Below are positions 60,108 through 64,000 of a DNA stretch of 64,000 nt, one piece after another. Source of the stretch: Alphaproteobacteria bacterium (GTDB lineage Bacteria > Pseudomonadota > Alphaproteobacteria > Caedimonadales > UBA1908). Every line of letters begins with the position of its first letter. The stretch's first letter is position 1. The position numbers were made by a program, and so were the translations under genes. The notes below the pieces were generated by a model that saw nothing but the letters and a program-made list of their open reading frames with translations, ran no database searches and was not told where the DNA came from. The stretch is taken from contig JACESU010000003.1 of the NCBI GenBank assembly GCA_013911655.1, forward strand, positions 1 through 64,000, given 5' to 3'.

Positions 60108-61052
60108 ATGGTAGAGATCGCCACGCGTGCCGGAGACTATGCCAGATTTCAGCAGCAAAACATAAATCGGGTTAATACTGGTGAAGCCCTCGACGCTGTG
60201 CAAGGACAGCTGACCTCCGGTCAAAAGTCTCTCACCTACAGTGATGATCCCAACAATTTACCCGAGATTTTTAACATCAAAACCACCGAGGCGGCCATTA
60301 CGCAGTATAAGGACAACATTAGTAAGGTCGACAGACGTCTTGGGATTGTAGAGGACTCCCTTAATACGATCCTTGATACCATGCAAGAATTTCGCACACG
60401 CCTTGTCTATATTTTGCAACCTGGAAACAAGGATGAAGCCTTTCAAGCCTTTTGTAATAACTCTCTGGAACGGATTGCCGCCGCGCTCAATGTCCAAGAT
60501 TCCGAACGTAACAATGTCTTTGGTGGTACTATGTGGCAAGGAACAGTAGTGGACTTAAGTGCCCTTCCAGCCCCGGGACTTGGCTCAAATCCTTCAACCG
60601 CCTACTACAAAGGGGATCAGGGTCAAAATACGGTCCACATGAATGATAACAATAATACAGATTATACTTTCAGAGCCGATGATCCTGCCATTGCCGAGGT
60701 CTTTCATGCCCTTAAAATTGCCGCCACCACGTCGCCTGACTATGATGAAGCCGGCACCAATATGCAAAAACTGCGTCAAGCGCTTAATACCATTAACCAG
60801 GCAACGGACGACGTCCCTACCATGCTTGCCCGTGTAGGAAACTTGCGTAAAAACTTGTCCGTCGAGGTCACCACCCTCACAACCCTCGAGGATAACCTGA
60901 AAGTCCAAGACGTCACCTTGACAGAAGTGGATCCTGTGGAGGCTTGGATTCTTTTAATGAACCTTAAGGCCCAGCTCGAGATGAACGTGGCCGCCACCGC
61001 GCAGTCCGCAGAACTGACCAAAACAACCCTGAACGCCTTTATGAAATCATAG
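60108..61052 (+). CDS. flgL: Flagellar hook-associated protein 3 (FlgL)
   Basis: 314 residues of flagellin-like build. The N-terminus VEIATRAGDYARFQQQNINRVNTGEALDAVQGQLTSGQKS and the C-terminus WILLMNLKAQLEMNVAATAQSAELTKTTLNAFM form the D0/D1 coiled coils. It is the second junction protein. AGAAAGAGGGGAAC lies before its ATG. No flagellin gene is in the window. Confidence 0.92.
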   Translation: MVEIATRAGDYARFQQQNINRVNTGEALDAVQGQLTSGQKSLTYSDDPNNLPEIFNIKTTEAAITQYKDNISKVDRRLGIVEDSLNTILDTMQEFRTRLVYILQPGNKDEAFQAFCNNSLERIAAALNVQDSERNNVFGGTMWQGTVVDLSALPAPGLGSNPSTAYYKGDQGQNTVHMNDNNNTDYTFRADDPAIAEVFHALKIAATTSPDYDEAGTNMQKLRQALNTINQATDDVPTMLARVGNLRKNLSVEVTTLTTLEDNLKVQDVTLTEVDPVEAWILLMNLKAQLEMNVAATAQSAELTKTTLNAFMKS

Positions 61053-61064
61053 GAGGAAAAATAC

Positions 61065-61589
61065 ATGTGCCCTATCTCACCCCAAAAAGACCCATCCCTC
61101 AAGACCCCTTGTGAAAATACCCCTTTTACGCCCTTGTCGCCGACCTCACCCGCGACAACAGAGCTCTTTTTTCAAAAGGGGATTATTGGTTTTGGTGATC
61201 GCCAGCGCTATCTCCTTGCCCCCACCCCCAAAGCTGAATTGTGGCCCCTAAAAGTTCTTGTGCATCAACAAAATCCCTCTCTTTTCTTTCTTGTTATCGA
61301 AGATAAGGCTCTTGACGAGACCCATCACTTGACCCTTAACGCCAGTGTCTTCAAAACTTTTGGGTATGATGAAAAGCAAACAAAGATTTTCTTTATCGTG
61401 ACGACAACCCTTTCAGAAGAGGCCGGTCAAAAAGTGCTTCTTATGTCTGTGAATAAAAAAGCGCCGCTTTTTATCGACTGTGCGGGTAAAAGGGCGGGGC
61501 AACATATTCTTGAAGATAAAACCTTGCCTTTGTCCTGCCCTTTACCGGCTTACTCTAAGTTACTTCAAGACAGACTCAACCTTAAATAA
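61065..61589 (+). CDS. fliW: FliW-like flagellar assembly factor
   Basis: 174 residues. After a polar 30-residue N-terminus, the FliW pattern appears: FFQKGIIGFGDRQRYLLAP, SLFFLVIEDKA, KIFFIVTTTLSEEAG and KAPLFIDCAGKRAGQHIL. FliW binds flagellin and, in many bacteria, CsrA. Assignment by pattern and position after flgL, with AGGAGG before the ATG. No csrA is in the window. It ends against convergent ubiH. Confidence 0.8.
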   Translation: MCPISPQKDPSLKTPCENTPFTPLSPTSPATTELFFQKGIIGFGDRQRYLLAPTPKAELWPLKVLVHQQNPSLFFLVIEDKALDETHHLTLNASVFKTFGYDEKQTKIFFIVTTTLSEEAGQKVLLMSVNKKAPLFIDCAGKRAGQHILEDKTLPLSCPLPAYSKLLQDRLNLK

Positions 61590-62753
61590 TCACGTTTCTC
61601 TTGATCCGCCCATTATACCCATGGCATGGCGGGTCAAGAGTCTTTTGACAAAGGGCAGATGATTGGTGAGCTCCATCCCCACTCCCCTGAGATGGGAAAG
61701 GGTAGATGAGGGATGAGAAAACAGCTTCACAAGACCATGAGTCAACGCCGTCATACTCCACACATCAAAGCGACGATGGCGTGTATAGCGCTTTGTCAAA
61801 AGTGAGAGATCTGTAAACACGTGAGAGGGTTGTTGTAAAAACCACGCGACGTCCCGAAGCCCTAAGTTAAAGCCTTGCCCTGCTACCGGATGAATTCCGT
61901 GAGCCGCATCCCCCACAAGAAACGTCCGTCCTTTTGTGGGACTTGGCACAAAATGCCCCGAAAGAGGATAGGATTGGCGGGGACTTGTGATCGTCAGCGC
62001 CCCCAGATGAGGAAAAGATTCTTGCAAAAGGCTTTCAAACCCTTGTTCATCAAGCGCCATCAAATACGCAGCCGCGTCTTTTTCTTCTGTCCAAACAATC
62101 GCCGACTCGTATTCTTTCAAAGGCAGAAAGGCAAGAGGTCCTCTGGGTAAAAAATGCTCGAACGCCACCTGATTGTGGGGTTTTTCATGACGTACCGTTG
62201 TGACAATCCCTGTCTGATCATAGGGCCATTTTTTTGTGCGCATCCCCAGATGACTTCGAATCCAAGATTGCTTCCCGTCAGCCGCAAAGCAGAGTTTTGT
62301 GTGGATCGTGTGACCTGTGTCACTGGTCAAAGAAACGTGATGGTCATGATTCTCAAGAGCCTGCACCTTAAACGGTCTCGTAAGGGTCACGTTGGGCTCT
62401 TCCTGTATTTTATCTTCCAAAGCCTTTTGGAGATGCGTAAGCGGAATCAAATACCCCATAGGGTCTGGACCTACGTCCTTGCTTTTGTAGTGCACAAACC
62501 CTTTGCTTTTAGGCTGGGAAATTCTTATTTCCTCAATAGAATGAGCGTGATCTTTTAACGCGTCCCATAGGCCCAATTTCACCAAAATTTGCCGCGATCC
62601 CTGGGCCAGGGCAAGGGTCCGTCCATCAAGGGCTGTTGAGGCCGACTGAAGTCCCGCATCTACCAAACAAACCTTTGTCCCCTTTTGGGCCATGGCAAGG
62701 CCTAGGGACACCCCCACAAGGCCGCCTCCCACCACAACGCTATCAAATTCCAT
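61590..62753 (-). CDS. UbiH/UbiF family FAD-dependent hydroxylase (ubiquinone biosynthesis)
   Basis: 387 residues. The Rossmann FAD loop VVGGGLVGVSLGLAM (about 6-20) and the second FAD motif FLVGDAAHGIHPVAGQGFNLGLRDV (about 278-302) are clear. Family members hydroxylate the ubiquinone ring; which position cannot be told here. It is convergent with fliW and divergent from the asmA-like gene. Confidence 0.9.
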   Translation of the reverse strand: MEFDSVVVGGGLVGVSLGLAMAQKGTKVCLVDAGLQSASTALDGRTLALAQGSRQILVKLGLWDALKDHAHSIEEIRISQPKSKGFVHYKSKDVGPDPMGYLIPLTHLQKALEDKIQEEPNVTLTRPFKVQALENHDHHVSLTSDTGHTIHTKLCFAADGKQSWIRSHLGMRTKKWPYDQTGIVTTVRHEKPHNQVAFEHFLPRGPLAFLPLKEYESAIVWTEEKDAAAYLMALDEQGFESLLQESFPHLGALTITSPRQSYPLSGHFVPSPTKGRTFLVGDAAHGIHPVAGQGFNLGLRDVAWFLQQPSHVFTDLSLLTKRYTRHRRFDVWSMTALTHGLVKLFSHPSSTLSHLRGVGMELTNHLPFVKRLLTRHAMGIMGGSRET

Positions 62754-62875
62754 GATCTTGCCCTTTAAAAATCAGACCCGTTTTCATTGTAGTGTAACGC
62801 ACTCGGGCATATACAAGAAAGGGTGTTCGCGCTAGGATGTGACAAGCATATAACAAGTCTGATGAGGGTGTTGGT

Positions 62876-64000
62876 TTGAAAAGAATTCTCTATGGGTTGA
62901 CCGCCGCGACTGCGTGTCTTTTAGGCGCTCTTTTTATCGTTCCTCGTTTTATTTCTCTCGAGTCTTATAAACCTATTTTGTCGGCTCACTTGGAAAAGTC
63001 TCTTGGCCGGCGTCTGACCATTGATGGTGCCATTCATTTATCACTTTTGCCGTCACCCAGCGTTGTTGTTGAAAAGATCCGCTTGGAAAACGCGCCGGGC
63101 GCCAGCCACCCCCATATGATCGACCTTCCCAAAGCACGTCTTGAAATGGCTCTTTCCCCCCTTTTTCATAAGATAGTCAGATTAGATAAGGTGCAGTTTT
63201 TTCACCCCACCCTTTATCTTGAAACCTTGCCGCAAGGCAAAAGCAACTGGGAGTTTTCTCCCCAAGAAAGCCTCGAGGACGCAGCTGACGCCGCCACCAA
63301 AGAACTCAGCGCAAAAAAGGGGCTTGGCTTTGATCTTGCCTTTGACAAGGTTGAGGTCTTAAACGCAGAGCTTCATTATCTTGATGGTGCAAAAAAAGAT
63401 TACAAGATCGAGGATTTGACAGCCAATGTCACTATGGAGAGCCTCCAAGGCCCTTTGTCGGCCACGGGTGTTTTCCAAGCCCTTGGTAAAAACGTTCAGT
63501 TTAATTTCAATCTCAAAGGCTTTAAAGAAAAAGCACCCTTGCGTCTTGTCATGACAACAAGGGGCGCCGAGATCACCATGAAGGGAGATCTTGTCTTTGA
63601 CACGCAAACATTCCAAGGCGACATCCGGTTTGCCAGCGATATCGATGACCTTGAGGAAATCTTTACCCTTAAAACGGGAACACCCGACTTTTTGCGTGAA
63701 GCGTTTATCCTGACGGGCTACGCCGAGGTTTCACCTAAGGGGATGACTTTTCAGCACCTAGAGGTCACACAAGACAATACAAGCCTTGAGGGGAGTGCCG
63801 CCGTCGAGCTTTCCCCCCTTCGCTTTAGTGCTGATCTTCGGGGCCTTCCTGGGGGGATCCACCTCAAAACTAAAGCGACTCCCGACAAGAGTGGTCTTTC
63901 AGGACATCTTGATCTTTCCGTAAAATCTCCTCGCAAGCTTCTCAAGTGGGCCCGCATGGGAGAAGATCAATCTCTTCCCTCCCACCTTGTGGATAAATCG
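62876..64000 (+). CDS. AsmA family protein, partial (runs off the right edge)
   Basis: 375 codons are visible from a TTG start at 62876 (GATGAGGG upstream) with no stop before the window ends. The N-terminus LKRILYGLTAATACLLGALFIVPRFI is a single membrane anchor. SYKPILSAHLEKSLGRRLTIDG and then LLPSPSVVVEKIRLEN are the AsmA start pattern. The rest is beta-rich, like the hydrophobic-groove lipid-transfer proteins AsmA/TamB that bridge the envelope. Confidence 0.88.
   Translation, partial: MKRILYGLTAATACLLGALFIVPRFISLESYKPILSAHLEKSLGRRLTIDGAIHLSLLPSPSVVVEKIRLENAPGASHPHMIDLPKARLEMALSPLFHKIVRLDKVQFFHPTLYLETLPQGKSNWEFSPQESLEDAADAATKELSAKKGLGFDLAFDKVEVLNAELHYLDGAKKDYKIEDLTANVTMESLQGPLSATGVFQALGKNVQFNFNLKGFKEKAPLRLVMTTRGAEITMKGDLVFDTQTFQGDIRFASDIDDLEEIFTLKTGTPDFLREAFILTGYAEVSPKGMTFQHLEVTQDNTSLEGSAAVELSPLRFSADLRGLPGGIHLKTKATPDKSGLSGHLDLSVKSPRKLLKWARMGEDQSLPSHLVDKS

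Noticed and set aside
1-64000. CRISPR arrays, insertion sequences, or an intact prophage
   Set aside because: No regularly spaced repeats, transposase genes or clusters of phage structural genes were seen.

Overview
The window comes from an alphaproteobacterium, most likely a host-associated one of the Holosporales/Rickettsiales type; the family cannot be fixed from sequence reading alone. Pointers are the 5' end of a 16S rRNA gene at the left edge, a C4-pathway 5-aminolevulinate synthase, the mitochondrial-like proteins Tim44-like and NDUFS4-like, the alphaproteobacterial flagellar regulator FliX with a sigma-54-type promoter, and a gene-transfer-agent-like terminase. Many small secreted or low-complexity proteins, scattered phage-like genes and a decaying ybaK copy suit a bacterium with a reduced, host-adapted genome.

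Layout. 1-450: start of the 16S gene (minus strand) with two tandem promoters. 455-2796: ychF, pth and rplY on the minus strand; the pth start codon lies in the loop of a 13-bp perfect hairpin. 3493-9257: a small secreted protein, a terminase-small-subunit-like ORF, xseA, and a hemA-recJ-comF run. 9299-16323: accC/accB, then smr-mltA-tim44, secB, dnaQ-coaE-rpe. The order smr/mltA/tim44/secB/dnaQ/coaE is one I associate with the neighbourhood of the chromosome origin in other alphaproteobacteria, and the 750-bp gap that follows (16324-17077) carries DnaA boxes, an AT-rich tract and a TTAA-N7-TTAA CtrA-type site: a candidate oriC.

17078-29281: an MBL-fold hydrolase, a parvulin chaperone, an orphan GTA-like terminase, an orphan PstS, an MFS transporter with a DUF2000 protein, tRNA-Leu(CAA), a P-loop kinase-like protein, a divergent LuxI-type acyl-homoserine-lactone synthase, a hydrolase, a NaChBac-like one-domain cation channel with an altered selectivity filter, and 6S RNA directly upstream of fau and ymdB.

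29547-43822 is the accessory part. It holds a SagB/ThcOx-type flavin dehydrogenase followed by a POT-family transporter and a LysR regulator; two large unknown secreted proteins, the second with a nuclear-localisation-like basic cluster and a His-rich nuclease-like C-terminus that converges on a SUKH-like lipoprotein (candidate toxin/effector and immunity pair); a cyclic-nucleotide-domain/DASS transporter fusion coupled to a periplasmic binding protein; and a GNAT-MazG fusion facing bolA.

43914-55768 is housekeeping again: ybaK pseudogene, glmM, ftsH, hdaA, perM-like, a CDP-alcohol phosphatidyltransferase, DUF2066, ndk, holC, pepA, a pentapeptide-repeat protein, gloB and dksA. 55788-61589 is a flagellar block (fliX divergent from flgI-flgJ-like-flgN-like-flgK-flgL-fliW). 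The window ends with ubiH and a truncated AsmA-family gene. No CRISPR array, insertion sequence or intact prophage was seen.
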